From NCBI GenBank assembly GCA_036507955.1, contig DATCIH010000014.1:1-10899 (forward strand): 10,899 nucleotides of DNA, read 5' to 3'. Below are positions 1 to 7,486 of this stretch, piece by piece. The translations under genes and the position numbers were made by a program. The notes beneath the pieces are model-generated. The model did no database searches. It had not been told where the DNA came from and saw only the letters and a list, made by a program, of their open reading frames with translations. Position 1 is the stretch's first letter; every line of letters starts with the position of its first letter. Source of the stretch: DATCIH01 sp036507955 (lineage in GTDB: Bacteria > Bacillota > Clostridia > Clostridiales > Clostridiaceae).

Positions 1-507
1 TTTGGCATATCCAAATTTAGTTTGCTGGTAATAAATGAATGTCATCATTGGAATAAACTTAGGTTATTTTTGTAATAATTCTAGAGTGTTTTGGCTTAAC
101 TTTTTTATTCAGTTTTTTCATAGCTAACTTTACACAATCAACATTTAATAAATAATCCTTACAAAACTATTAACTGATTTGAATATAGTTTAACTCTAGC
201 ACAGCTAATTTGTTCAATATCTTTATATGATAGCATAACAATAGGTGTTGTTGAACTTTGTAGATATCTTTCTGTTATAAAAAATCGTTCTGATGGCACA
301 ATCTTGGAATATCGTACCGATTTACTTATGTTTTTCAGTTATATTCTAAATCAGTATTAAACTACTTTACTCTCAGTATTCACTACACATTATAGTCGTA
401 CTTTGAATATGCCATATAGCTACCAATAATACAATAATTCAACAAATAATCTTAATATCCTTCAAAATATAAAAATATATAAGCTTACTCATTCAACATA
501 AAATCTT
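1..507. other. Gene-poor left flank
   Basis: No intact gene is visible here on either strand: every frame is broken by stops within about 60 codons. A plus-strand frame is open from the left edge to a stop at 73-75, but 24 codons are too few to call the tail of a gene. The only coding-like signal is the minus-strand remnant at 59-338, listed separately. I see no tRNA, riboswitch or convincing promoter. Confidence 0.6.
59..338 (-). pseudogene. Possible decayed or frameshifted small protein gene
   Basis: Two overlapping minus-strand frames read like one broken protein. The first, 338 down to 159, has 59 codons and contains the run FFITERYLQSSTTPIVML followed by SYKDIEQISCARVKLYSNQ. The second, 166 down to 59, continues with CKDYLLNVDCVKLAMKKLNK and a lysine-rich tail. 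Joining them needs one frameshift near the A-run at 163-166. Neither frame has a start codon with a ribosome site, and upstream of 338 all frames soon hit stops. The pattern (strand-like segments, a YKDI turn, then a C-terminal basic helix) is loosely like a bacterial PH-like domain, but that is a guess from shape only. Random open frames of this length do occur in AT-rich DNA, so confidence is low. Confidence 0.25.
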
Positions 508-589
508 AAAAAAATAGAATTAGAAGCATTGCCAATGCTCCTAATTCTAAAATTAATATTATTACCAAAATCAAATGTATAAACTTCAT
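506..589 (-). CDS. Possible 27-residue hydrophobic miniprotein overlapping the terminator
   Basis: An ATG at 587-589 opens a frame of 27 codons ending in TAA at 506-508. Its product would be one hydrophobic helix rich in Ile and Leu, with only Lys2, His5 and Glu15 polar, long enough to cross a membrane once. The whole terminator hairpin (515-549) lies inside the frame. No good ribosome-binding site is seen: the bases before the ATG are TTTATAGA. AT-rich DNA readily yields Ile/Leu-rich frames, so this may be chance. It is listed because tiny single-helix proteins are easily missed. Confidence 0.18.
   Translation of the reverse strand: MKFIHLILVIILILELGALAMLLILFF
508..549 (-). terminator. Rho-independent terminator of the parE-to-coiled-coil operon
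   Basis: A 16-bp stem (515-530 pairing with 534-549, one G-U wobble) closes a 3-nt loop. On the minus strand it is followed at once by seven T (508-514 read as A on the plus strand). On the plus strand no comparable T-run follows, so it acts for minus-strand transcripts. It lies 127 nt past the last gene of the string and marks the operon end. Confidence 0.85.
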
Positions 590-675
590 TCTATAAATCA
601 ATAATTATAAATTACTAATTAACCTTTCTATCTTTGTTATCTTCACTACCTTCAGACTAATAAAATAATATTTAA

Positions 676-963
676 TTATAAACTTATTAGTATAACCTCG
701 TCTAATCTTACTAGCTTACCTTCAATCCTATTTAACTGCTCAGTATTAGTTTTCTGTAATCCCAAAGATGAGTCAACCTTTTTATCAATTGAATCTAATT
801 TAAAGCTAATTTTTTTAACATCACCCATAACCCCATTTAAATCACCTTGAATACCATTAAGTTCGCCTCTCATTTCCGCGAATCCTTGTCTCATTTCAAT
901 AAAACCCTGCTTCATTTCTGTATACATCTTCTCCATAAGGTGAAACAACTTCTCATTTTCCAT
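676..963 (-). CDS. Small heptad-repeat coiled-coil protein, function unknown
   Basis: The 95-residue product is a soluble, highly charged, probably all-helical protein. Residues 16-50 consist of five consecutive 7-residue units (EMKQGFI, EMRQGFA, EMRGELN, GIQGDLN, GVMGDVK), and heptad spacing of hydrophobic residues continues through LDSIDKKVD and LNRIEGKLVRLDEV. This suggests a parallel coiled coil that oligomerises or tethers a partner. I chose the ATG at 961-963 because AAGGTGG (972-978) sits 8 nt upstream; the GTG at 973-975, four codons earlier, lies inside that ribosome site and is unlikely to be the start. The gene begins 18 nt after the RecJ-like stop codon and is the last gene before the terminator, so it is probably co-transcribed. 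No enzymatic motif, Cys pair, signal peptide or membrane helix is seen. Short coiled-coil proteins of this look are common in clostridia and phages, but I do not recognise the family. Confidence 0.7.
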   Translation of the reverse strand: MENEKLFHLMEKMYTEMKQGFIEMRQGFAEMRGELNGIQGDLNGVMGDVKKISFKLDSIDKKVDSSLGLQKTNTEQLNRIEGKLVRLDEVILISL

Positions 964-981
964 TTTATCTACCACCTTATA

Positions 982-2742
982 CTACCTAAAATTCTCGATA
1001 ACAACTTGAACACTACTATTACCATTGAATTCATTGATGGTGGGATAAAATACTAAATCAAGGATTACCTTAGCTTTACCCTCATATAATTTGCTTAGTT
1101 CATCGTCTCCATATTTATCTATTATAATTTTATCAAATTCCTCAATATTTCCAAAGTATATACCATCTACATAGGTTCTATTTCTCATGATTATTCTTAA
1201 CTTAAGTACATTTTTTCTAACTCCAAGTATTGCTGCCTTTATTATAGTTACCTGTTTCTCAGCGAATAGTGGTTTAGGATTACCCTTCCCAAAGGGTTCT
1301 AGAGTTCTTAAGTCGTTAATTAGATTGAAGTTTATTTTTTCTAAAGGTAGTTGCATATCAATATATATTTTAGGTATTATATCTTCCTCAGTTAAGGTTG
1401 TTTGCTCCAAAAGCTTCTTTCTTAAGGCTTCTATATTGCCTTCTTCCATAGATAATCCTGCAGCCATGGGGTGACCACCAAAACGGGTTAGTAGATCTTT
1501 ACACTTGTTTAATTCTTCAAACATATTGTAGCTATCAATTGATCTTCCTGAACCTTTAATACCTTCCTTAGTTCTAGTAAGAACTATGGTTGGAACACTG
1601 TAATGTTCTTTTATTCTGCCAGCTACTATACCCACTATGCTCTCATGGGTTTCTGGTGTATAAACTACCAGTACCTTATCCTTCTCTATTTTGTTACTTT
1701 CTATATACTCAATTGCCTTTTCAATTCCTTCTTGGGTCATATCTTTTCTTTGTTTGTTAAGATCATTTAGCTCTTTAGCCAAGCTTTCTGCCTCAGTAGG
1801 ATTATCGGCAAGTAGTAGCAGTACACCCTTTTTAGCACTATCAAGTCTACCACAAGCATTTATGCAAGGACCTATAACAAAACCAAGGTGATAGGTGGAT
1901 ATTTCCTTTCCCTGAATACCAGCTACTTTAATTAATTCCATTAAACCAAGATTAGTGGTTTCATTTAATAGTTTTAAGCCTTCTTTAACAAATATTCTAT
2001 TTTCATCTAATAAATCCACTACGTCACATACTGTGGCTATTGCCACATATTCAATCAATTTATAGGCTTCACTTTTATCTATACCCATTTCTTCATATAG
2101 GACTTCAATAAATTTAAAAGCAACCCCTGCTCCACAAAGGGCTTTAAATTCATATTTGCAATCCTTTTGTTTTGGGTTTATTATAGCATCTGCCTCAGAC
2201 CTTATGAATTCTCTTATACCCTCTGAGTCTTCAACAAAGGGAATATCGTGGTGATCTGTAACTATAATTGTCAGGCCTAATTCTTTACCATATTTTATAG
2301 CTTCAAGGGCAGCTATTCCGTTATCACAGGTGATTATAGTGTCTACTCCCATATCTTTTGCTTTATCTATAATATTCTCATTTATTCCATAACCGTCAAT
2401 AACTCTATCTGGTATTTCATATATTACCTCTGCCCCACATTTTTTAAGGGCTGTATATAATATAAAAATACTAATCGCACCATCCACGTCAAAATCCCCA
2501 GAAATCATGATTTTCTCTTTAGCTTCAATCTTTTTCTTCATAATCATTACTGCTTTTTCTAAATCCTTCATATCTCTGCCATTATGAAGATTCTCGTAAG
2601 TTGAATGTATAAAGCTTTTGATGGCATCACTTTTCGTGATGTCCCTATTTACAAGTAATTTGGATACAATTTCACTTATACCAAAATTCCTGGATATTTC
2701 CTTATAATCTGTCTTTCTACTTTTTATAAACCACTTTTTCAA
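982..2742 (-). CDS. recJ: RecJ-type single-stranded-DNA exonuclease (DHH/DHHA1 family)
   Basis: This 586-residue protein is expected to be a cytoplasmic, Mn/Mg-dependent 5'-3' exonuclease acting on single-stranded DNA in recombination and repair. The DHH catalytic core is complete: GDFDVDG at 82-88, TCDNG at 138-142, the DHH triad at 163-165, CGAG at 203-206 and Asp240 in CDVVDL. The linker NACGRLDSA (295-303) and the DHHA1 motifs GSGRS (397-401) and FGGHPMAAG (421-429) follow. The C-terminal OB-type domain contains LEPFGKGNPKP (481-491) and ends in the usual VQVVIENFR. Length is close to E. coli RecJ (577) and shorter than the B. subtilis form, so no large C-terminal extension is present. 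The start is TTG at 2740-2742, chosen because AGAGGAG lies about 9 nt upstream; no ATG is available nearby. It follows the M16 gene by 28 nt. Clostridia often carry more than one RecJ-like protein, so this may be a paralogue rather than the main RecJ. Confidence 0.88.
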   Translation of the reverse strand: MKKWFIKSRKTDYKEISRNFGISEIVSKLLVNRDITKSDAIKSFIHSTYENLHNGRDMKDLEKAVMIMKKKIEAKEKIMISGDFDVDGAISIFILYTALKKCGAEVIYEIPDRVIDGYGINENIIDKAKDMGVDTIITCDNGIAALEAIKYGKELGLTIIVTDHHDIPFVEDSEGIREFIRSEADAIINPKQKDCKYEFKALCGAGVAFKFIEVLYEEMGIDKSEAYKLIEYVAIATVCDVVDLLDENRIFVKEGLKLLNETTNLGLMELIKVAGIQGKEISTYHLGFVIGPCINACGRLDSAKKGVLLLLADNPTEAESLAKELNDLNKQRKDMTQEGIEKAIEYIESNKIEKDKVLVVYTPETHESIVGIVAGRIKEHYSVPTIVLTRTKEGIKGSGRSIDSYNMFEELNKCKDLLTRFGGHPMAAGLSMEEGNIEALRKKLLEQTTLTEEDIIPKIYIDMQLPLEKINFNLINDLRTLEPFGKGNPKPLFAEKQVTIIKAAILGVRKNVLKLRIIMRNRTYVDGIYFGNIEEFDKIIIDKYGDDELSKLYEGKAKVILDLVFYPTINEFNGNSSVQVVIENFR

Positions 2743-2770
2743 TATGATTTTCTCCTCTAATTTTAATGCA

Positions 2771-3985
2771 TCAATTGTTTGAAAGAATTTGAATTATAGG
2801 ATTATTAAATAATTTTGAAATAACTCTTTCAATATCTACGGTCGTAATAATTCTTTGAGAAATATTATAAAAATCAGGAATGCTCTCTTTAAACATAATA
2901 TGATTTGTAGCTAAAAACTTTGCCATTTCTATAGATTTTTCCTGCTTTATTTCCATTCTTATTTGATACTTCTTTATTGCACCCTCAATTATTTCCTGAG
3001 AGCTAAATAAGCCTAGCTTAGACGCTTCTATGCATTCATCTATTATGCTTATCACTTTATCTATATTTTCCTTTGAGGTATTAGCTCTTATTATAAAAAG
3101 CTTTATGCCCTTCTCCACCTTAATCTGGCTATATATTTCATAGGCTAGTCCTTTTTTTGTCCTTACACGATCAAATAATAAACTGCTAACCCCTTCCCCA
3201 AAGGAAGTATTAAATATATGTAATATAGCCAATTCCTCATAGCTTAAAGCATCAATAGGAAAAATGTATTCTATTCTGCCTATTTTAAGTTTACTATTTT
3301 CTTCTTTATAAATATGAGGTTTATTTATATTATAGAGGACTTCTGATTCTTTTTCATCCTCTAATGCCATCCCCCTTAAGCAATTCCCTACTACAGCTTT
3401 TACAGTTTCATAGGGGATTGAGGATACTACTGCGATGCAACAATTTTTGCTGGTATAATATTCCTCGTAAAATCTTCTTACATCTTCTATTTTAAAGTTT
3501 TTAAGATAAGCTTCAGTTCCAATAATTCTTTCTTTAATCCTTCTATTTGAAAAGGAATTCTTAAATAAAACATCTTCCAGGTAAAGGTCCGAATCATCAA
3601 TCCACTCTTTTAGCTCTTCAAGGATTATATTTACTTCCTCCTTAAAGCCCTCTTCCTTAAGCAGAGGATTAATTAATATATCCCCATACAATTCCACTGC
3701 CTTTTCAAAATCTTCATTTAAGGTAGTGCCATAATACATAGCATAAGGGAAATTAGTCATAGCATTATTAAACCCGAAATATTTATCGCACAAGACATTG
3801 ATTTCAAGTTCACTTTTGCTTGTGGTTCCCTTAAATAGGACATGCTCCACTAAATGCGCTAGTCCAATTTCTTCCTTGGTCTCCTGATTTGCTCCTGCAT
3901 CAAAGGCAATAGAAAAAGAGGATATATTCCCCTTTATCTCCTTGTATATAAGCTTTATTCCATTATCTAAGATTTCTTCCTTCAT
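2771..3985 (-). CDS. M16-family zinc metallopeptidase (insulinase/processing-peptidase type)
   Basis: The 404-residue product is a zinc peptidase of the pitrilysin/insulinase clan, which degrades or trims peptides inside a closed two-domain chamber. The inverted zinc motif HLVEH is at 44-48 (ligands His44 and His48, catalytic Glu47). The third ligand is Glu123 or Glu124 in IILEELKEW, at the usual spacing of about 75 residues. The second domain carries RVRTKKGLAYEIYS, matching the family's substrate-binding R/Y segment. Length fits a bacterial M16B protein that works as a dimer. There is no signal peptide, so it is cytoplasmic. Translation is coupled to the gene before it: only 2 nt separate the TAA of the DJ-1 gene from this ATG, and the AGGAG ribosome site is formed by the last codons of that gene. 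The substrate is unknown; placement beside topoisomerase and RecJ genes does not define it. Confidence 0.9.
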   Translation of the reverse strand: MKEEILDNGIKLIYKEIKGNISSFSIAFDAGANQETKEEIGLAHLVEHVLFKGTTSKSELEINVLCDKYFGFNNAMTNFPYAMYYGTTLNEDFEKAVELYGDILINPLLKEEGFKEEVNIILEELKEWIDDSDLYLEDVLFKNSFSNRRIKERIIGTEAYLKNFKIEDVRRFYEEYYTSKNCCIAVVSSIPYETVKAVVGNCLRGMALEDEKESEVLYNINKPHIYKEENSKLKIGRIEYIFPIDALSYEELAILHIFNTSFGEGVSSLLFDRVRTKKGLAYEIYSQIKVEKGIKLFIIRANTSKENIDKVISIIDECIEASKLGLFSSQEIIEGAIKKYQIRMEIKQEKSIEMAKFLATNHIMFKESIPDFYNISQRIITTVDIERVISKLFNNPIIQILSNN

Positions 3986-3987
3986 TT

Positions 3988-4563
3988 TTACTCCTGAGCT
4001 TTATTACTATTTAAAGCCATATCAACTAGCATACTATTTCTAAGTTCCAGAGCTATTATCCCACTGCCCAAAGTCTTTAATATTTGAAGTGCAAACAAAA
4101 TAGCTGTACTAGGTCCTCTACTTGTTATTATATTGCCATCCTTTACAACTAAATCCTCAACATATATTGAATCTTTGAATTCATCTTTAAAGCTAGGAAA
4201 AGAAGTAATCTTTCTCCCAGTTAATAGTCCTGCTTTCTCTAGAACTATAGGAGCTGCACATATTGCAGCTATTAGTTTATTTTCGTTATCAAAGCTCTTA
4301 AGTGTTTCTATTACCCAAGCATCCTCTTTAAGATTCTTTGCTCCAGGCATACCCCCTGGAAGTATTATCCCATCATATAAATCAACCAACAAATCCTCTA
4401 TTCTCATCTCAGCTGTAATTTTAATATTATGAGCTCCTGTAACAATTTTTTCTTTCATATAAAAAATATCACAAATTACCTTTCCTCGTCTAAGGACATC
4501 GATTATGCTGATAGCCTCTATTTCCTCGAAGCCTTCAGCTAAAATAATACAACATTTTTTCAT
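3988..4563 (-). CDS. DJ-1/PfpI (ThiJ/YajL-like) family protein
   Basis: This is a 191-residue cytoplasmic protein of the DJ-1/PfpI superfamily, whose members act as glyoxalases, chaperones or redox-sensing proteins. The nucleophile elbow AAICAAP puts the reactive cysteine at Cys102, equivalent to Cys106 of human DJ-1. The acidic partner Glu16 lies in EGFEEIEA, equivalent to Glu18 of DJ-1, and the LPGGMPG loop (69-74) and SRGP motif (about 148-151) are also conserved. The overall pattern is closer to YajL/DJ-1 than to PfpI proteases, which carry a catalytic His next to the Cys; here Ala follows Cys102. The N-terminus has an extra adjacent pair, Cys4-Cys5. The start ATG has a GGGGGAG ribosome site, and the gene begins 11 nt after parC. 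An oxidative or carbonyl-stress role is reasonable from the family, but the exact reaction cannot be read from sequence. Confidence 0.9.
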   Translation of the reverse strand: MKKCCIILAEGFEEIEAISIIDVLRRGKVICDIFYMKEKIVTGAHNIKITAEMRIEDLLVDLYDGIILPGGMPGAKNLKEDAWVIETLKSFDNENKLIAAICAAPIVLEKAGLLTGRKITSFPSFKDEFKDSIYVEDLVVKDGNIITSRGPSTAILFALQILKTLGSGIIALELRNSMLVDMALNSNKAQE

Positions 4564-4574
4564 ACTAACTCCCC

Positions 4575-7466
4575 CTAATAAATTGATATATTTTCTAAAT
4601 AATCATCTAAAACTATAAGCATTATGTTGCTTCCATTACCTGCTCTGTTTTTGATCTTTATTTCATCAATTGGTAATTTTTTAGTAAGATTCTTTGAGGA
4701 TTTTAAAGCAATACCCTTAATTCTTGAACCTTTAAAATAAATAATAGCTTTTACAATAAAATCGTCAGCTTTTAATGCAATTCCATTTACACCGGATGTA
4801 ACTCTACCCGTTTTATTTATATCACTTGCATTAAATCTTATACACATTGCCTTAGAGGTAATTAAAATAAGTTCCTTTTCCTCTGAGTTATTTGAATATA
4901 CAACATCCACAAGCTTATCTTCACTATTCTTTAGTTTATACCCAATAGTTACATTATAATCCCCATCAAATTCCTTAACCTCCGTTCTTTTAACAAGTCC
5001 ACCTGATGATATAAAATAAATATCATTTTCATCTTGAAAGCTTGATACTGATAAAATATTTAACAGCTTAAGCTTTTTCATATCAAAACCATCAGATAAA
5101 TCCTCTATATTTATTTCTTTATTTGTATAGTCTTCAAATATTACAGAGGATAACTTAATGACTCTTCCATCATCAAAGAATAATAGTAGCTTTGAAGCAG
5201 AATTTGTATAACATTTTATTATATCTTTTTTACTTCTTTCATCTTCCTTTAAAGCCTTTATATTACCCTTTGCATCTCCGGTTATAATAAAGCTTTTATA
5301 ATGATATTCGCTGGTGTAGCTTACTTCTGTTATCTCGTCCTTTACAGATATATTTACTAAAGGTGTGCCTATAATCATTCGTTCAGTTTCAGTAAGTACG
5401 GGCTCTTCTATAGTAAAATTCATATCTAATTTAGTTTTAATATTAATAAATTGTTCTAGTCTTGAGCTATCTCCGATTACTACATCCACAAGCTTTTCTT
5501 TGTCCCTTAGCTTTACTGCTTGAAGCTTCGTGTAGTTAGTATTGAAGCTACTTAAATTTGTCCTTTTCATATAGCCATTGCTGGTAAATAAAAGCATGTA
5601 CTTAGTATCTTGAAAGGAATTTATATTAAAAGCTGAAACAAGCTTTTCAAGTCCAAGGTCTAAAGTTTTTATTATCTCATCTAGCCTTAATCCCTTGTCC
5701 TTCCATTTGTATTCAGGTACTGCTGAGCCTTTAAGCTGATACATATTGCCTTTATCAGTAAAAAACAGTATTGTATCCATAGTATTTGAATTAAATAGCC
5801 ATTTTAAACTATCTCCTTCTCGATACTCAATATCCTTAGTATCAGTATTAGACCTATTGTAGGATTTTTGCAATACACTTTTTGCATACCCTTCCTTGGA
5901 TACCGCTACCATAATATCCTCAGCATAGCTTAACTCGATAACATCAATCTTTGCTTCTTCATCATTTTCTATAATCTCAGTTCTTCTAGCATCACCGTAT
6001 TTTTCAGCGATTTCTGAAAGCTCATCCTTAATAACTTTAAGTAGGATGCTTTCGTTTGCTAAAATCTTCTTTAATTTATTAATTACAATTTCTAATTCCT
6101 TATGTTCTTTTTCATAGGCTTTAATTTCAAGGCCTGTTAACCTATATAACATAAGTTCAAGTATCGCCTCTGCTTGCAACTCAGAAAAGGAAAAATTTTG
6201 GACTAAATTTATTGAAGCATCTCTTTTAGATTTAGATCCCCTGATAATCTTTATTATTTCATCCATTATATCAATGGCTTTTATAAAACCTTCAATTATG
6301 TGGTATCTTTTCTCTGCAACCGATAATTCATTTTCCGTTCTTCTTTTGATGATGATCTTTTGATGATTAACGTAGTAACGTAATATAGATTTAAGTCCTA
6401 AGGTTTCAGGCTTTCCATCCGCTATAGCAACTATATTAAAAATAACATTGCATTGTAGGTCTGTCTTTTTTAATAGGTACTTTAAAACTCTATCAGCAGT
6501 TTCACTATCAGCTGATTTCCTGAATTCTATAACTGCCCGAATTCCATCTCTATCAGATTCATCTCTTATATCCGTTATGGCCTCTAAAGCCTTAGAATGT
6601 CTTTTATCTTCAGTCATTTCAGATATGAGTTGAAGCAGCTTTGCCTTACTTCTTTTATAAGGGAACTCAGTTATAACAATTCCAAGTCTCCCCGTATCAA
6701 GTTTTTCAATTTTAGCTTTAGACCTGAGGGTTACTTTCCCTTCACCCGTCTCATAGGCAGAAAGCAAGGAATTTTTTCCTATTATTATGCCTCCTGTTGG
6801 AAGATCTGGTCCTTTAATATAGTCCATAAGCTGGCTTGTTGTTATATCATTATTATCTATATAAGCTAAAGTAGCCGCTATTACTTCTTTCAAATTGTGC
6901 GGAGGTATATTCGTAGATAATCCAACTGCGATACCAAAGGAACCATTAACTAATAAATTAGGGTATCTAGCGGGAAGCACCGAGGGCTCAAACTCAGAGC
7001 CAGAATAGTTCTCCACCATATCTACAACATCTTTATCTATATCCCTTAGCATCTCAAGCGATGCCTTAGATAGTCTTGCTTCTGTGTAACGCATTGCCGC
7101 TGCATTATCTCCATCTACGCTACCCCAGTTACCATGTCCATCTATTAATGGAAGTCTTGTGGAGAAGTTTTGAGCTAGAATTACCATTGCATCATAAACA
7201 GAGGTATCACCATGGGGATGATATTTTCCCAAAATGTCACCCACTATTCTAGCTGATTTATAATAAGGCTTATCTGGCATTGCTTTAAGCATATAGGCCC
7301 CATAAAGAATTCTTCTATGTACAGGCTTTAAGCCATCTCTAACATCAGGAAGAGCTCTGTCCTTAGCTACCTCAACCGCATAAGGAAGATAATTATCTGG
7401 CATAACCTCTTCCAAAGCTACCTTAACAATATTTTTATCCATTGGTACATCAAATCTTTTAACCAT
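4575..7466 (-). CDS. parC: DNA topoisomerase IV subunit A
   Basis: ParC is the DNA-breaking and rejoining subunit of topoisomerase IV, which unlinks daughter chromosomes and works as a ParC2ParE2 tetramer. The catalytic tyrosine is Tyr127 in AAAMRYTEARLSK. The quinolone-determining helix KYHPHGDTSVYDAM (81-94) has Thr88 and Asp92 at the positions of E. coli GyrA Ser83 and Asp87. The winged-helix, tower and coiled-coil segments run to about residue 500; beyond that are repeated beta-pinwheel blades (for example LFFTDKGNMYQLKG, LLFTSNGYMKRT, LLFFDDGRVIKL and FISSGGLVKRT). The GyrA box (QRRGGKG) that gives gyrase its wrapping activity is absent: its expected site, near 534-552, reads QKSYNRSNTDTK. 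This supports topoisomerase IV rather than gyrase. At 963 residues the protein is about 150 longer than B. subtilis ParC, with the extra length in the C-terminal domain, including about 665-720. It starts 20 nt after parE, with a GGGAGA ribosome site. Confidence 0.93.
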   Translation of the reverse strand: MVKRFDVPMDKNIVKVALEEVMPDNYLPYAVEVAKDRALPDVRDGLKPVHRRILYGAYMLKAMPDKPYYKSARIVGDILGKYHPHGDTSVYDAMVILAQNFSTRLPLIDGHGNWGSVDGDNAAAMRYTEARLSKASLEMLRDIDKDVVDMVENYSGSEFEPSVLPARYPNLLVNGSFGIAVGLSTNIPPHNLKEVIAATLAYIDNNDITTSQLMDYIKGPDLPTGGIIIGKNSLLSAYETGEGKVTLRSKAKIEKLDTGRLGIVITEFPYKRSKAKLLQLISEMTEDKRHSKALEAITDIRDESDRDGIRAVIEFRKSADSETADRVLKYLLKKTDLQCNVIFNIVAIADGKPETLGLKSILRYYVNHQKIIIKRRTENELSVAEKRYHIIEGFIKAIDIMDEIIKIIRGSKSKRDASINLVQNFSFSELQAEAILELMLYRLTGLEIKAYEKEHKELEIVINKLKKILANESILLKVIKDELSEIAEKYGDARRTEIIENDEEAKIDVIELSYAEDIMVAVSKEGYAKSVLQKSYNRSNTDTKDIEYREGDSLKWLFNSNTMDTILFFTDKGNMYQLKGSAVPEYKWKDKGLRLDEIIKTLDLGLEKLVSAFNINSFQDTKYMLLFTSNGYMKRTNLSSFNTNYTKLQAVKLRDKEKLVDVVIGDSSRLEQFINIKTKLDMNFTIEEPVLTETERMIIGTPLVNISVKDEITEVSYTSEYHYKSFIITGDAKGNIKALKEDERSKKDIIKCYTNSASKLLLFFDDGRVIKLSSVIFEDYTNKEINIEDLSDGFDMKKLKLLNILSVSSFQDENDIYFISSGGLVKRTEVKEFDGDYNVTIGYKLKNSEDKLVDVVYSNNSEEKELILITSKAMCIRFNASDINKTGRVTSGVNGIALKADDFIVKAIIYFKGSRIKGIALKSSKNLTKKLPIDEIKIKNRAGNGSNIMLIVLDDYLENISIY

Positions 7467-7486
7467 TAGTTCTCCCTTTCAGCTCT

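Noticed and set aside
3..414. Near-matching inverted 13-mers (3-15 and 402-414) that might be ends of a small mobile element
   Set aside because: One mismatch, AT-rich words, no target duplication and no extension of the match; too likely by chance.
964..975. GTG start four codons upstream for the coiled-coil protein
   Set aside because: The GTG is part of the AAGGTGG ribosome site that serves the ATG at 961-963.
4133..4432. Plus-strand open frames opposite the DJ-1, RecJ-like, ParC and ParE genes
   Set aside because: They are antisense shadows of strong conserved genes, without ribosome sites or recognisable protein motifs.
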